Shown here: one piece after another, positions 17,337-26,309 of the stretch
How the letters are laid out: the number at the start of each line of letters is the position of its first letter
Position numbering within the stretch: position 1 is the first letter of the stretch
Assembly (NCBI GenBank): GCA_017439985.1
Contig: JAFSIC010000016.1
Span: 1-39,752, forward strand
DNA length: 39,752 nucleotides
Direction: 5' to 3'
Origin: Oscillospiraceae bacterium
Lineage (GTDB): Bacteria; Bacillota; Clostridia; Oscillospirales; Ruminococcaceae
The notes under the pieces: model-generated
The model's input: only the letters and a program-made list of their open reading frames with translations
Databases searched by the model: none
Told to the model about the DNA's origin: nothing
Program-made: the position numbers and the translations under genes

Positions 17337-17879
17337 TTATTTACCTTTACCAGCTTTACCTTCCTTGCGGATGATAACTTCGTCTACGTATTTAATACCT
17401 TTGCCCTTGTATGGCTCTGGCAGACGTTTTTCACGGATTTCAGCAGCGAGCTGACCTACAGCTTCTTTGTCTGCACCGCTAACAATGATTTTGTTAGGAG
17501 CTGGTACCTCGATAGTGAGGTTTTCTGGTTCTGGCATGATTACTTTGTGGGAGTAGCCCAGGATCATAACCAGGTTTTTACCTTCTTTAGCTGCTCTGTA
17601 ACCTACACCGTTAACTTCCAGTTCTTTTTTGAAACCTTCAGTTACACCGATTACCATGTTGGAGATCAGAGTTCTGGTGAGGCCGTGCAGGCTTCTGTTT
17701 TCTTTCTCATCGTTTGGACGAGTAACAACGATTTCGTTGCCCTCTACTGCGATATCCATTGCGGAGTGCAGTTCTTTAACGAGAGTGCCTTTTGGGCCTT
17801 TAACAGTCAGTTCGTGGCCGTTGAGTTTAACTTCAACGCCTGCAGGAACTACAACTGGTTTTCTACCAATTCGAGACAT
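17337..17879 (-). CDS. rplF: 50S ribosomal protein L6
   Basis: Two-domain protein near the factor-binding site. The 180-residue product begins [19 protein letters not shown] and has the C-terminal signature around [20 protein letters not shown]. Normal length and context. Confidence 0.98.
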   Translation of the reverse strand: MSRIGRKPVVVPAGVEVKLNGHELTVKGPKGTLVKELHSAMDIAVEGNEIVVTRPNDEKENRSLHGLTRTLISNMVIGVTEGFKKELEVNGVGYRAAKEGKNLVMILGYSHKVIMPEPENLTIEVPAPNKIIVSGADKEAVGQLAAEIREKRLPEPYKGKGIKYVDEVIIRKEGKAGKGK

Positions 17880-17894
17880 TCTTCGTGCACCTCC

Positions 17895-18293
17895 TTACCA
17901 AATGAATGCAAGGACTTCGCCGCCAACATTCTCTTTGCGAGCCTGTTTGTCGGTCATAATGCCTTTTGGAGTGGACATGATAGCAATACCAAGTCCGTTC
18001 ATAACTGCTGGCATATCCTTGCAGCTGGTATAGATGCGCAGGCCAGGTTTGGAAACTCTTTTCAGGCCGGTGATAACAGCCTCTTTACCTACACCGTATT
18101 TCAGAGTGATACGGATGATACCCTGTTTTCCATCATCAATAACCTGGAAGCCTTTGATGTAACCCTCATCCAAGAGAATCTGTGCAATAGCTTTTTTCAT
18201 GTTAGATGCTGGAACATCAACGGTGTCATGTTTTGCTGCACTCGCATTACGGATACGAGTCAGCATATCAGCGATTTTATCTGTAATTTGCAT
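17895..18293 (-). CDS. rpsH: 30S ribosomal protein S8
   Basis: 16S rRNA central-domain binder and, in E. coli, the autorepressor of the spc operon. The 132-residue product starts [20 protein letters not shown] and ends [17 protein letters not shown], matching the family. No separate S8-type leader site was identified here. Confidence 0.98.
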   Translation of the reverse strand: MQITDKIADMLTRIRNASAAKHDTVDVPASNMKKAIAQILLDEGYIKGFQVIDDGKQGIIRITLKYGVGKEAVITGLKRVSKPGLRIYTSCKDMPAVMNGLGIAIMSTPKGIMTDKQARKENVGGEVLAFIW

Positions 18294-18317
18294 GACGTCA
18301 ACCTCCTTTGCTTGTGC

Positions 18318-18503
18318 TTACCAGCTGGCTTTCTTCACGCCTGGAATCTGACCTTTGTAAGCCAGTTCACGGAAGCAAATACGGCAAATACCGAATTTAC
18401 GAAGATATGCGTGAGGTCTGCCGCAGATTTTGCATCTGTTGTATGCGCGAGTAGAGTACTTTGGCTCTCTCTGCTGACTAACTTTTTTACTAGTTTTTGC
18501 CAC
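18318..18503 (-). CDS. rpsZ: 30S ribosomal protein S14, type Z (zinc form)
   Basis: Short 61-residue S14 of the zinc-binding type: Cys24, Cys27, Cys40 and Cys43 form the finger ([20 protein letters not shown]). The start is GTG 18503 preceded by a purine-rich GGGGGTAAGG. In the normal spc position between rplE and rpsH. No second, zinc-independent copy is in the window. Confidence 0.98.
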   Translation of the reverse strand: MAKTSKKVSQQREPKYSTRAYNRCKICGRPHAYLRKFGICRICFRELAYKGQIPGVKKASW

Positions 18504-18516
18504 GGTACCTTACCCC

Positions 18517-19056
18517 CTATTTCTCGAATGGTGCACCCATCAGCTTCAGAAGCTCACGGGATTCCTCATCGGTGTTAGCGGTAGTAACGAAGCAGATGTC
18601 CATACCGCGTACTTTATCGATTTTATCGTACTCGATTTCAGGGAAGATCAACTGTTCTTTCAGACCCATGGAGTAGTTACCACGGCCGTCGAAACCGTTA
18701 GGGTTGATACCTCTGAAGTCTCTTACTCTTGGGAGAGCCAGGTTGAAGAGTCTGTCAACGAACTCATACATAACGTCGCCTCTCAGAGTAACTTTTGCAC
18801 CGATAGTCATGCCTTCACGAAGTTTGAAGTTAGCTACGGATTTTTTAGCTTTGGTTGGAACAGCTTTCTGACCGGTGATGGTGGTCAGGTCAGCGATGAT
18901 AGCGTCGATCAGTTTGTGGTTGTCGCGAGCTTCGCCGCAACCAACGTTTACAACTACTTTATCCAGTTTAGGAATCTGCATAACGCTTTTGTAACCGAAC
19001 TTTTTGTACAAAGCTGGCGCAACTTCAGCTGCGTAGAATTCTTTCATTCTTGCCAT
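18517..19056 (-). CDS. rplE: 50S ribosomal protein L5
   Basis: 5S rRNA binder contacting the P-site tRNA. The 179-residue product has [38 protein letters not shown] and [20 protein letters not shown]. Normal length and context after rplX. Confidence 0.98.
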   Translation of the reverse strand: MARMKEFYAAEVAPALYKKFGYKSVMQIPKLDKVVVNVGCGEARDNHKLIDAIIADLTTITGQKAVPTKAKKSVANFKLREGMTIGAKVTLRGDVMYEFVDRLFNLALPRVRDFRGINPNGFDGRGNYSMGLKEQLIFPEIEYDKIDKVRGMDICFVTTANTDEESRELLKLMGAPFEK

Positions 19057-19075
19057 TGTTCTGCTCTCCTCCTAA

Positions 19076-19387
19076 TTAGAATGTTTCGCCGCATTTTTTG
19101 CAGAGGCGAACTTTGCCTTCTGCGGTGATTTTGTGTGCTACGCGGGTAGGTTTGCCGCATTTTGGGCATACCAGCATTGCTTTGCATGCGTACATAGCAC
19201 TTTCAGCGTCAACGATACCGCCTTTATCGCCCATCTTGCGAGGTTTAACATGTTTTTTGATCATGTTGCAACCTTCAACAATGATTTTGCCTTCTTTTGG
19301 GCTTACAGCCAGGACTTTGCCCTGTTTGCCTTTATCTTTACCGGTGAGGATAACGACTGTATCGTTTGTTTTAACGTGTACACTCAC
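19076..19387 (-). CDS. rplX: 50S ribosomal protein L24
   Basis: Assembly-initiator protein with a KOW motif ([20 protein letters not shown]). The C-terminal part has CPKCG and CKKCG (Cys74, 77, 96 and 99), a zinc-finger-like pair seen in some Firmicute L24 proteins. GTG 19387 is preferred because AGGAGG lies 8 nt upstream; an in-frame GTG at 19396 overlaps that site. Length 103 residues. Confidence 0.97.
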   Translation of the reverse strand: MSVHVKTNDTVVILTGKDKGKQGKVLAVSPKEGKIIVEGCNMIKKHVKPRKMGDKGGIVDAESAMYACKAMLVCPKCGKPTRVAHKITAEGKVRLCKKCGETF

Positions 19388-19402
19388 TTTGAGCACCTCC
19401 TA

Positions 19403-19771
19403 TTAAAGTACCTCAGGGGCGAGGCTGAGAATCTTGAGGTAATCATTATCACGCAGTTCTCTCGCCACTGGGCCAAAAATACGTGTGCCCCTTGGAGTCT
19501 TATCATCTTTAATAATAACAGCAGCATTTTCGTCGAAACGGATGTAAGTACCGTCTTCGCGTCTCAGGCCCTTTGCAGAGCGAACGATTACTGCCTTAAC
19601 AACGTCACCTTTTTTAACAACACCGCCTGGAGCAGCTTTCTTAACGGAAGCTACAACCACGTCGCCGATGTTTGCATATCTACGACGGGTACCACCCAGA
19701 ACGCGGATGCACATGAGTTCTTTTGCACCAGTGTTGTCGGCAACTTTGAGATAGGTCTGCATCTGAATCAC
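19403..19771 (-). CDS. rplN: 50S ribosomal protein L14
   Basis: Inter-subunit bridge protein, 122 residues, with [20 protein letters not shown] and the C-terminal [20 protein letters not shown]. The start is GTG 19771 after AAGGAGGG; it gives the conserved N-terminus ([10 protein letters not shown]). Confidence 0.98.
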   Translation of the reverse strand: MIQMQTYLKVADNTGAKELMCIRVLGGTRRRYANIGDVVVASVKKAAPGGVVKKGDVVKAVIVRSAKGLRREDGTYIRFDENAAVIIKDDKTPRGTRIFGPVARELRDNDYLKILSLAPEVL

Positions 19772-19821
19772 AGAGCATGCCCTCCTTTCGGTTGTACTAT
19801 CAAACCAATATAATGTTTAGA

Positions 19822-20076
19822 TTATTTAGCCTGTTCGATTACTTTAACTACTCTCCAGTGTTTGTCTTTAGACAGTGGACGAGTTTCCATAACCTGCACT
19901 TTGTCACCGATTCTGCAAGCGTTTTCTTCGTCATGTGCTTTGAAGGTGATGGTGCGTTTCATGTTTTTTTTGTAGAGAGGATGTTTAACGTTGTCTTTAA
20001 CAGCTACTACAACGGTTTTGTCCATTTTGTCGCTAACTACAACGCCCACTCTGGTTTTTCTAAGATTTCTTTCCAT
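19822..20076 (-). CDS. rpsQ: 30S ribosomal protein S17
   Basis: OB-fold 16S rRNA binder. The 84-residue product has [20 protein letters not shown], the motif [11 protein letters not shown], and [16 protein letters not shown]. Normal length and location between rpmC and rplN. Confidence 0.98.
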   Translation of the reverse strand: MERNLRKTRVGVVVSDKMDKTVVVAVKDNVKHPLYKKNMKRTITFKAHDEENACRIGDKVQVMETRPLSKDKHWRVVKVIEQAK

Positions 20077-20093
20077 TGTGTTATCCTCCCTTC

Positions 20094-20285
20094 CTATTTC
20101 ATTTCGTTTTCTTTGATAACGGTAGAGATCTTAGCAATGTCGCGTTTAACTGCTTTGATTCTCATTGGGTTATCAAGCTGGTTGATTGCATGCTGGAAGC
20201 GGAGGTGGAACAGTTCTGCTTTCAGTTCGTTGAGTTTTTCAACCAGTTCGCTAGCGGACAGTTTTCTGATCTCAGCGATTTTCAT
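20094..20285 (-). CDS. rpmC: 50S ribosomal protein L29
   Basis: Exit-tunnel-rim protein that contacts trigger factor and SRP. The 63-residue helical-hairpin product has [20 protein letters not shown] and the C-terminal [20 protein letters not shown]. Its ATG shares a base with the rplP stop (TAATG), indicating translational coupling. Confidence 0.98.
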   Translation of the reverse strand: MKIAEIRKLSASELVEKLNELKAELFHLRFQHAINQLDNPMRIKAVKRDIAKISTVIKENEMK

Positions 20286-20704
20286 TACTTGTCACCCTCC
20301 TCTTTCTTGATGAATTTGCATTTGATTGGCAGTTTGTGCATAGCCAGACGCATAGCTTCGCGAGCCAGCTCTTCGCTTACGCCGCCGATTTCAAACATAA
20401 CTCTACCTGGTTTAACTACAGCAACCCAGTATTCAGGGCTACCTTTACCAGAACCCATTCGGGTTTCAGCAGGTTTTTCAGTGATTGGTTTGTCAGGGAA
20501 GATTTTAATCCATACCTGACCGCCACGTTTGATGTAACGGGTCATTGCAATACGGGCAGCCTCGATCTGGTTGGAGGTGATCCAAGCTGGTTCGAGAGCC
20601 TGGAGGCCGAAATCGCCGTTGGAAACAACGTTGCCTCTCATTGCTTTACCTTTCATACGTCCTCTGTGGACTCTGCGGTATTTTACTCTTTTAGGCAGAA
20701 GCAT
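20285..20704 (-). CDS. rplP: 50S ribosomal protein L16
   Basis: A-site-proximal protein required for late 50S assembly. The 139-residue product starts [20 protein letters not shown] and contains [35 protein letters not shown] and [15 protein letters not shown]. The ATG overlaps the rpsC stop by one base (TAATG). Confidence 0.98.
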   Translation of the reverse strand: MLLPKRVKYRRVHRGRMKGKAMRGNVVSNGDFGLQALEPAWITSNQIEAARIAMTRYIKRGGQVWIKIFPDKPITEKPAETRMGSGKGSPEYWVAVVKPGRVMFEIGGVSEELAREAMRLAMHKLPIKCKFIKKEEGDK

Positions 20705-21390
20705 TATTTTTTGCCTCCTTCCTTGCGAGGTGCTCTTTTAACTTCCTGAAGAACTTCACCAGCGTAAACCCAAACTTTAACACCGATTTTACCGTAGGTG
20801 GTATCTGCTTCAGCGAAGCCGTAGTCGATGTCAGCTCTCAGGGTCTGCAGTGGAATGGTACCTTCATGGTAGTGCTCGGTACGAGCGATTTCAGCGCCAG
20901 CCAGACGACCGGATACGCTTACTTTGATACCTTTAGCACCCAGTTTCATAGCGCGGCCGATGGACTGTTTCATAGCGCGGCGGAAAGAGATACGTCTTTC
21001 CAGCTGAGCAGCGATGTTTTCAGCAACCAGCTGAGCGTTTTTGTCTGGATGTTTTACTTCAACGATGTTGAGGAATACTTTAACTGGAACTTCTTTGTTC
21101 TTGTTAACCATTGCCTCGCACTGTGCGCGAAGTTTTTCGATTTCTGCGCCGCCTTTACCGATAACCATACCTGGTTTAGCGCAGTGGATGTGGATTCTAA
21201 CTTTTGCAGCGTCGCGTTCGATTTCGATTTTAGGAACGCCAGCCAGATGCAGCTGTTTTTTGAGAACTTTACGGATGTTGTAGTCCTCTACCAGGAGATC
21301 GCCGAAGGCATTATCTCTTGCAAACCAGCGGGAATCCCAATTTTTAATAACGCCAACACGGATACCGTGTGGATTAACTTTCTGTCCCAT
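20704..21390 (-). CDS. rpsC: 30S ribosomal protein S3
   Basis: mRNA-entry helicase component. The 228-residue product starts [20 protein letters not shown], has the KH domain core [15 protein letters not shown] and the C-terminal [20 protein letters not shown]. Normal context. Confidence 0.98.
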   Translation of the reverse strand: MGQKVNPHGIRVGVIKNWDSRWFARDNAFGDLLVEDYNIRKVLKKQLHLAGVPKIEIERDAAKVRIHIHCAKPGMVIGKGGAEIEKLRAQCEAMVNKNKEVPVKVFLNIVEVKHPDKNAQLVAENIAAQLERRISFRRAMKQSIGRAMKLGAKGIKVSVSGRLAGAEIARTEHYHEGTIPLQTLRADIDYGFAEADTTYGKIGVKVWVYAGEVLQEVKRAPRKEGGKK

Positions 21391-21411
21391 AGTTTAACGC
21401 CTCCTTCTGAT

Positions 21412-21747
21412 TTATTCCTGTTCTTTCACTACGATAGTGATGTTAGATGTTCTTTTGAGCACTCTGTATGCTCTGCCCTGAGCTCTTGGTCTTACACGTT
21501 TCATTGTAGGACCCTGACCTACGAAGCACTCTGCCACGTACAGGGAGTTAGCGTCCATGTTGTGGTTGTTTTCAGCGTTAGCAATAGCGGATTTCAGCAG
21601 TTTTTCTACTGGTTCGCATGCTGCTTTTGGAGTGTATTTCAGGATAGCCAGCGCCTGTTTTGCTGGTTTATTTCTGATCAGGTCGAGCACAATCTGCACT
21701 TTACGAGGTGCAATGCGGGCATTTCTAAGGTAAGCCCTTGCTTCCAT
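21412..21747 (-). CDS. rplV: 50S ribosomal protein L22
   Basis: Exit-tunnel constriction protein and macrolide-resistance hot spot. The 111-residue product has [20 protein letters not shown] and a beta-hairpin tip region [20 protein letters not shown]. Sequence around the tip looks normal, with no insertion. Confidence 0.98.
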   Translation of the reverse strand: MEARAYLRNARIAPRKVQIVLDLIRNKPAKQALAILKYTPKAACEPVEKLLKSAIANAENNHNMDANSLYVAECFVGQGPTMKRVRPRAQGRAYRVLKRTSNITIVVKEQE

Positions 21748-21773
21748 TTGTTATCCTCCTTTCGGTCGTCCGC

Positions 21774-22046
21774 TTATTTGGATTTCTTAGATCCAGCGTG
21801 ACCTCTATAGGTTCTAGTAGGAGCGAATTCTCCCAGTTTATGTCCTACCATGTCTTCGGTAACGTATACCGGAACATGTTTACGTCCATCATGAACAGCA
21901 AATGTGTGTCCAACGAAATCAGGGAAGATAGTGGATGCACGGCTCCAAGTTTTGAGAACTCGTTTTTCGCCTGCAGCATTCATCTCTTTTACGCGTTTCA
22001 GCAGAACTGGCTGCACGAAAGGTCCCTTTTTAACACTTCTACTCAT
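21774..22046 (-). CDS. rpsS: 30S ribosomal protein S19
   Basis: Head protein near the A site. The 90-residue product starts [20 protein letters not shown] and contains [20 protein letters not shown] and [16 protein letters not shown]. Slightly shorter than the common 92-93 residues, at the C-terminus. Confidence 0.98.
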   Translation of the reverse strand: MSRSVKKGPFVQPVLLKRVKEMNAAGEKRVLKTWSRASTIFPDFVGHTFAVHDGRKHVPVYVTEDMVGHKLGEFAPTRTYRGHAGSKKSK

Positions 22047-22077
22047 TGTTCATCTGCCTCCTTTCATTCAACCTGCT

Positions 22078-22911
22078 TTACTTGTCGTTACGACGTTTAA
22101 CAATAAATTTGTTAGAAAGGTTTTTCTTCTTTCTGGTTTTGTAGCCAAGAGCAGGTTTACCCCAAGGAGTAACAGGGCCTGGACGGCCGATTGGGGATTT
22201 ACCTTCACCACCACCGTGTGGATGGTCACATGGGTTCATTACGGAACCGCGAACGGTTGGTCTCCAGCCCATGTGGCGTTTACGGCCAGCTTTACCGATG
22301 TTTACGTTCTCGTGTTCGAGGTTGGATACCTGACCGATAGTAGCCATGCATTCAACAGGAACATTTCTCAGCTCGCCGGATGGGAGTCTGATCAGAGCGT
22401 ATTTGCCTTCTTTAGCCATCAGCTGAGCCATGATACCAGCAGCGCGAGCGAGCTGAGCGCCTTTGCCTGGGTACAGTTCAACGTTGTGGATGAAGGTACC
22501 AACTGGGATGTTAGCCAGTGGAAGTGCGTTACCTGGTTTGATGTCAGCGTTAACACCGGACTCGATCACGTCGCCAACTTTCAGGCCGTGTGGAGCAACG
22601 ATGTATCTCTTTTCGCCATCTTCGTACTGAACCAGTGCGATGAAAGCGGAACGGTTTGGGTCGTACTCGATGGTGAGTACGGTAGCTGGCATATCAGCTT
22701 TGTTTCTCTTGAAGTCGATTACGCGGTATTTTCTTCTGTTGCCGCCGCCGTGGTGACGAACAGTGATTCTACCGTAGCTGTTGCGACCAGAGGTTTTCTT
22801 CATTGGTTCGAGAAGGGATTTCTCTGGAGCAACCTTGGACAACTCGGAGTAGTCGATAACGGTCATCTGACGTCTGGAAGGAGTTGTCGGTTTATAGGTT
22901 TTAATAGCCAT
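22078..22911 (-). CDS. rplB: 50S ribosomal protein L2
   Basis: Highly conserved protein needed for subunit association and the peptidyl-transferase centre. The 277-residue product has [20 protein letters not shown], the conserved [20 protein letters not shown] (including the functional His in HPHGGGEG) and a basic C-terminus. An 80-bp spacer with GC-rich complementarity separates it from rplW. Confidence 0.98.
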   Translation of the reverse strand: MAIKTYKPTTPSRRQMTVIDYSELSKVAPEKSLLEPMKKTSGRNSYGRITVRHHGGGNRRKYRVIDFKRNKADMPATVLTIEYDPNRSAFIALVQYEDGEKRYIVAPHGLKVGDVIESGVNADIKPGNALPLANIPVGTFIHNVELYPGKGAQLARAAGIMAQLMAKEGKYALIRLPSGELRNVPVECMATIGQVSNLEHENVNIGKAGRKRHMGWRPTVRGSVMNPCDHPHGGGEGKSPIGRPGPVTPWGKPALGYKTRKKKNLSNKFIVKRRNDK

Positions 22912-22990
22912 TCGGTTTCACTCTCCTCATAAGGATTTGTCGGGACATGAGTCATCCCATAGTTGCCGGCCCCGAGTTGGGCGGGCTTTA

Positions 22991-23284
22991 TTACATCATG
23001 CTATCGAAGAATTCGATGGTTTTGGAATCTTCAGTCAGGGTAACAATAGCTTTTTTCCAGTCTGGAGTGTAGCCGAATTTCATACCCTGGCGTTTCATTT
23101 TGCCGCTAACGTTGATGGTGTTAACTTTAGCAACTTTTACGCCGAAGACTTTTTCAACTGCCTGAGCAATTTCGATTTTGTTAGCAGATTTAGCAACTTC
23201 GAAAGTGTACTTTTTCAGCGCAATGTTCTGCATGGAAGCTTCAGTGATGATAGGTCTTACGATCACGTCGTGTGCAGTTTTCAT
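22991..23284 (-). CDS. rplW: 50S ribosomal protein L23
   Basis: Docking site for trigger factor and SRP at the exit tunnel. The 97-residue product has [40 protein letters not shown] and [13 protein letters not shown]. The ATG overlaps the rplD stop by one base (TAATG). Confidence 0.98.
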   Translation of the reverse strand: MKTAHDVIVRPIITEASMQNIALKKYTFEVAKSANKIEIAQAVEKVFGVKVAKVNTINVSGKMKRQGMKFGYTPDWKKAIVTLTEDSKTIEFFDSMM

Positions 23285-23907
23285 TATGCGTACACCTCCT
23301 CAATTTTTTCTACTGCTGCTTTAGCAACGATGAATTTTTCGCAGTTCAGAATGTCGTAAACATTCAGGGTGTTAACCAGAGCAGTTTTTACGCCTGGGAT
23401 GTTAGCTGCGCTCTTAACGAACTTAGCGTTCAGTTCAGGCATAACGATCAGAGATTTTTTGGTTGCGCCCAGTTTGGTGAGCATCTCTGCAACAACTTTG
23501 GTTTTGAACTCTTCAACAGCAATGTTCTCAATAACGATCATGTTGTTATCCTGAACTTTTGCGGAGAGTGCGGATTTCATAGCCAGTCTCTTAACTTTTT
23601 TGTTCAGAGCGTAGCTGTAGTCTCTTGGTTTAGGACCGAGAGCGATACCACCGTGAGTCCACTGTGGAGCACGGATGGAACCCTGTCTTGCGCGGCCGGT
23701 ACCTTTCTGTTTCCAAGGTTTTCTGCCGCCGCCTCTTACTTCGGAACGAGTCAGAGTAGACTGAGTGCCCTGACGCTGATTTGCCAGGTAGTTAACTACT
23801 GCTGCATGCATTACGGAAGTGTTTGGTTCGATACCGAAGATAGCATCAGAGAGGGTCATTTCGCCAACGCTTTTGCCGGTCATATCAAATACTGTAACCT
23901 GTGGCAT
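23284..23907 (-). CDS. rplD: 50S ribosomal protein L4
   Basis: Tunnel-constriction protein and, in E. coli, autoregulator of the S10 operon. The 207-residue product has the extended loop [20 protein letters not shown] followed by [21 protein letters not shown]4 is one candidate ligand for the RNA structures seen upstream in this cluster (inference). Confidence 0.98.
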   Translation of the reverse strand: MPQVTVFDMTGKSVGEMTLSDAIFGIEPNTSVMHAAVVNYLANQRQGTQSTLTRSEVRGGGRKPWKQKGTGRARQGSIRAPQWTHGGIALGPKPRDYSYALNKKVKRLAMKSALSAKVQDNNMIVIENIAVEEFKTKVVAEMLTKLGATKKSLIVMPELNAKFVKSAANIPGVKTALVNTLNVYDILNCEKFIVAKAAVEKIEEVYA

Positions 23908-23923
23908 GGTGTTTCCTCCTTCC

Positions 23924-24553
23924 CTATGCTTTTACGCTGTTGGTGATGTATACGATGCCGTTTTTAGCACCTGGAATAGCACCCTTCAGCGCGATCAGAT
24001 TGTTTTCAACGTCAACTTTGACTACTTCGAGATTCTGAACGGTAACTCTTTCAGCACCCATGTGACCTGGCAGTGGCATGCCTTTGAAGACATGAGCTGG
24101 GTCGATAGGACCGTTGGAACCGGAATGTCTGTGAACAGGGCCGGTACCGTGAGTTTCTTTCAGTCTGTGGCCACCAAAGCGTTTGATGGTACCAGCATAA
24201 CCTTTACCTTTGGAAGTGCCGCATACATCTACTTTGTCGCCGATTGCGAAGGTGTCTGCTTTGATCAGATCGCCCACATTCAGGGTGGAGCAATCTTCCA
24301 GACGGAACTCTCTCAGATGACGTTTCATAGCCACGTCAGCTTTTGCGAAGTGGCCCTGGAGAGGTTTGGAAACATGTTTGCTTGTGGTTTCGCCAAAACC
24401 GATCTGCACAGCTTCATAGCCGTCGTTTTCGATTGTCTTTTTCTGAACGACTACACAAGGACCTGCTTCGATTACAGTTACAGGGATGAACTTGCCGTTC
24501 TCGTCAAAAAGCTGAGTCATACCGAGCTTTTTGCCTACAATGCACTTATTCAT
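23924..24553 (-). CDS. rplC: 50S ribosomal protein L3
   Basis: Early 50S assembly protein reaching the peptidyl-transferase centre. The 209-residue product starts [20 protein letters not shown], has the conserved [20 protein letters not shown] and [20 protein letters not shown]. Its ATG follows AGGAGGT, itself just downstream of two hairpins in the unusual 126-bp rpsJ-rplC spacer. Confidence 0.98.
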   Translation of the reverse strand: MNKCIVGKKLGMTQLFDENGKFIPVTVIEAGPCVVVQKKTIENDGYEAVQIGFGETTSKHVSKPLQGHFAKADVAMKRHLREFRLEDCSTLNVGDLIKADTFAIGDKVDVCGTSKGKGYAGTIKRFGGHRLKETHGTGPVHRHSGSNGPIDPAHVFKGMPLPGHMGAERVTVQNLEVVKVDVENNLIALKGAIPGAKNGIVYITNSVKA

Positions 24554-24580
24554 TGTAAATATACCTCCTATTGGTTATTG

Positions 24581-24660
24581 GTTGGTGTTTCACCAACATT
24601 ACCTTTGCAGACGCTTTCTTTCCCTATCCCGGTTTTCACCAGGCTCCCAGGGAGAAAGCG
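24581..24660 (-). ncRNA. Structured RNA in the rpsJ-rplC spacer, candidate r-protein regulatory element
   Basis: In the transcript (minus strand), CGCUUUC-UCCCU (24660-24649) pairs with AGGGA-AA-GAAAGCG (24626-24612) through a 7-bp and a 5-bp helix separated by a two-base AA bulge. Inside is an asymmetric loop (GGGAG opposite AU) and a 6-bp helix CCUGGU/ACCGGG capped by a GAAA tetraloop. A second hairpin, GUUGGUG-AAA-CACCAAC (24597-24581), follows and ends about 14 nt before the rplC ribosome binding site. No T-run follows, so it is not a terminator. Ligand unknown. Confidence 0.6.
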
Positions 24661-24679
24661 AACCTCTAATTCGCAATGA

Positions 24680-24991
24680 CTAGAGTTTAACTTCGATTTC
24701 TACGCCTGCAGGGAGCTCAAGACTTTTCAGAGCTTCAACAGTTTTAGCAGTTGGTCTCAGAACGTCAATGAGTCTTTTGTGGGTTCTCAGTTCGAACTGT
24801 TCGCGGCTGTCTTTGTATTTATGAACAGCGCGAAGGATGGTTACGATTTCTTTATCGGTTGGGAGTGGAATTGGGCCAGAAACTCTAGCACCTGTTCTTT
24901 TTGCTACCTCTACGATTTTTTCTGCAGAAGCATCTACCAGCTGATGATCGAAACCTCTCAGTCTGATTCTGATTTTTTCGTTGACTGCCAC
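24680..24991 (-). CDS. rpsJ: 30S ribosomal protein S10
   Basis: Head protein, also the NusE partner in antitermination complexes. The 103-residue product has [37 protein letters not shown] and [20 protein letters not shown]. The start is GTG 24991, 7 nt after AAGGAGG; ATGs just upstream are out of frame. It is the first gene of the 32-gene ribosomal cluster and is preceded by a roughly 320-nt leader. Confidence 0.98.
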   Translation of the reverse strand: MAVNEKIRIRLRGFDHQLVDASAEKIVEVAKRTGARVSGPIPLPTDKEIVTILRAVHKYKDSREQFELRTHKRLIDVLRPTAKTVEALKSLELPAGVEIEVKL

Positions 24992-25074
24992 ATCATCGCC
25001 TCCTTAGACATTTTCTTTTATGGGACGACGTCTTAACCACTGAACACGCATCCGTGTGTTTCACGGTTTCAGCA

Positions 25075-25115
25075 ATAAAAAATCCGGACAAACCGCCATA
25101 GCGCAGTTCACCCGG
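25075..25115 (-). terminator. Intrinsic terminator (attenuator) in the rpsJ leader
   Basis: On the minus strand CCGGGTGAACTGC (25115-25103) pairs with GCGGTTTGTCCGG (25096-25084) over 13 consecutive pairs including G-U, with a 6-nt loop, followed by ATTTTTTA. It lies about 90 nt before the rpsJ start and downstream of the promoter, so it would stop transcription of the whole ribosomal cluster unless prevented. Confidence 0.75.
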
Positions 25116-25245
25116 GACCTTAGACGATCTTCTCAAAGAAGCTCGCCACAACTTTAACGCCGCACAGTTGTCCCTTGCGAAACTTCTGTGTTTCAAGTCG
25201 TTAGTCAGTGTTGTAAGCCGCCCGGTTTAAAATCGGACATACTCG

Positions 25246-25283
25246 GCGGAAATTACCTGCTTCTCAGAGCAGCAACCTCCCGC
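25246..25283 (-). ncRNA. Bipartite hairpin at the 5' end of the rpsJ leader
   Basis: About 30 nt after the predicted transcription start, GCGGGA (25283-25278) pairs with UUCCGC (25251-25246), enclosing a symmetric 5x5 internal loop (GGUUG and GUAAU) and an inner CUGCU/AGCAG helix with a CUGAGA loop. Further leader hairpins occur near 25172-25198 and 25149-25170. The shape resembles a ribosomal-protein binding leader; no specific Rfam family was recognised from memory. Confidence 0.5.
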
Positions 25284-25317
25284 TTCATCGCATATCTTGT
25301 GCAGTCTTTGCTTGTTT

Positions 25318-25346
25318 ATAATATCATCATTTTTCTTGAATTGCAA
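25318..25346 (-). promoter_or_regulatory. Promoter of the S10-spc-alpha cluster
   Basis: TTGCAA (25346-25341), exact 17-bp spacer and TATTAT (25323-25318) on the minus strand. Transcription would start near 25311, giving a leader of about 320 nt before rpsJ. Confidence 0.75.
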
Positions 25347-25349
25347 GCC

Positions 25350-25650
25350 TTTTTTACGCCTCAAAAAGCGATTCAGACCATCCTCCAGTTTCGGAGATTT
25401 CAACAGCCGACTTTTGTGCACCATGTACAAGCACGGACCCATATTATGGAATTCACTGCCGTGGAGGAGGCCTTTTACCCTTTGCTCCTCGTCACTTTCC
25501 TATGTTTTCACTCTTTATTTTGATCAGATTGACGGAGTTTTATTCCAAAGTCTTTGCCTTTTTCTGTTTTCCGATTAGGCGCCTCGTCAGAACGACGGAG
25601 TGCCTTTATATATTATAATAAGGTAGAGACCTGCCGGGTGTTTCACAAAA
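25350..25650. other. About 300 bp without a convincing gene, between divergent rpsJ and zinc-ribbon promoters
   Basis: No open frame here has a good ribosome binding site together with recognisable protein sequence. The one clear element is an 11-position hairpin with one mismatch (25578-25588 with 25594-25604) followed on the plus strand by TTTATATATT, a weak terminator candidate with no plus-strand gene visible before it. Confidence 0.5.
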
Positions 25651-25679
25651 TTGCTCAAAATCCCTCTTTGTGCTATACT
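25651..25679 (+). promoter_or_regulatory. Promoter of the zinc-ribbon gene
   Basis: TTGCTC (25651-25656), 17-bp spacer and TATACT (25674-25679), about 30 bp before the ATG. Confidence 0.65.
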
Positions 25680-25710
25680 GATAAAAAGACCAAATGAGAG
25701 GAGAGCTGCT

Positions 25711-25956
25711 ATGATCTGCCCATATTGCGGACAAGAGATGGAGAAAGGTACTCTGCACAGCCGAGGCGGCAACTATTTTCTGCCTGACGGTAAGATTGCA
25801 TCCAGTATCACTTTCCCTACCAAACGATATTTCAAAAAGTCAAACGCCATCAGCCTCCCACCCGATCCTTGGGAACTGAGCCCTACATGGCCTGTTGCGT
25901 ACTGCTGCCGCAGCTGCAAAAAGCTTATCATCGAATATGAGCAGGAGGAATCGTGA
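25711..25956 (+). CDS. Small zinc-ribbon protein of the PF20097/DUF6487 type
   Basis: An 81-residue protein of unknown function. It has an N-terminal Cys pair CPYCG (residues 3-7) and a C-terminal pair in YCCRSCKKLIIEYE, probably binding one zinc, with a short beta-rich region between. This layout resembles the PF20097/DUF6487 family as I remember it. GAGAGGAGAG precedes ATG 25711. It sits just upstream of the proS T-box but has its own promoter, and the proS promoter begins 6 bp after its stop. Confidence 0.75.
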   Translation: MICPYCGQEMEKGTLHSRGGNYFLPDGKIASSITFPTKRYFKKSNAISLPPDPWELSPTWPVAYCCRSCKKLIIEYEQEES

Positions 25957-25962
25957 TTTTTC

Positions 25963-25991
25963 TTGACAGCGACAGGGAAATGTGCTATTTT
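25963..25991 (+). promoter_or_regulatory. Promoter of the proS T-box transcript
   Basis: Consensus TTGACA (25963-25968), 17-bp spacer and TATTTT (25986-25991). Transcription would start near 25998. Confidence 0.75.
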
Positions 25992-25997
25992 AATTTC

Positions 25998-26265
25998 GTA
26001 AATACAGCAGTAATAGAACAAAGGCTAAGATAAGAAACAGTACAGTCCCTACGCCGTGCAGAGAGAAGATGGTTGGTGCAAATCTTCCGGTGCGTTCTGG
26101 AACCAGTCTTGGAGCCGCAGCCCCGAACTCACAGTAGGCGCTGACGGGTTCTCCCGTTACAGAGAACACGAGAGCAGAATATTTCGTATATTCTGAATTC
26201 AGGTGGTAACACGGACTATGTATGTTCGCCCTGAGTTGACTTTACGGTCAACTCAGGGCTTTTTG
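25998..26265 (+). promoter_or_regulatory. T-box riboswitch (proline, specifier CCA) controlling proS
   Basis: The leader contains the conserved T-box sequence AGGTGGTAACACGG (26201-26214). Stem I can be traced: GGCU/AGCC and AAGA/UCUU pair 26023-26030 with 26107-26116. The specifier loop shows GAA followed by CCA (26103-26105), a proline codon that matches the downstream prolyl-tRNA synthetase. A stem III hairpin (CAGAATAT/ATATTCTG) comes before the T-box. Uncharged tRNA-Pro should stabilise the antiterminator and allow read-through. Confidence 0.93.
26228..26264 (+). terminator. T-box terminator hairpin
   Basis: Perfect 13-bp stem (26228-26240 with 26247-26259), 6-nt loop, then a T-run. This is the off state of the T-box switch; it lies about 45 bp before the proS ATG. 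Confidence 0.93.
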
Positions 26266-26309
26266 TTTCTTTGACTGCTGAAACTTATTATAAGAAAGGT
26301 GGTACTGCT

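Noticed and set aside
24993-25196. A 67-codon minus-strand open frame in the rpsJ leader
   Set aside because: It covers the attenuator hairpin and the rpsJ ribosome binding site; better explained as leader RNA.
25227-25442. A 71-codon minus-strand open frame just upstream of rpsJ
   Set aside because: It contains the rpsJ promoter and the first leader hairpin, lacks a good ribosome binding site and has no recognised similarity.
25578-25607. Plus-strand terminator in the gap before the zinc-ribbon gene
   Set aside because: The stem has a mismatch, the T-run is short and broken by A, and there is no plus-strand gene upstream for it to end; kept only as a note in the gap entry.
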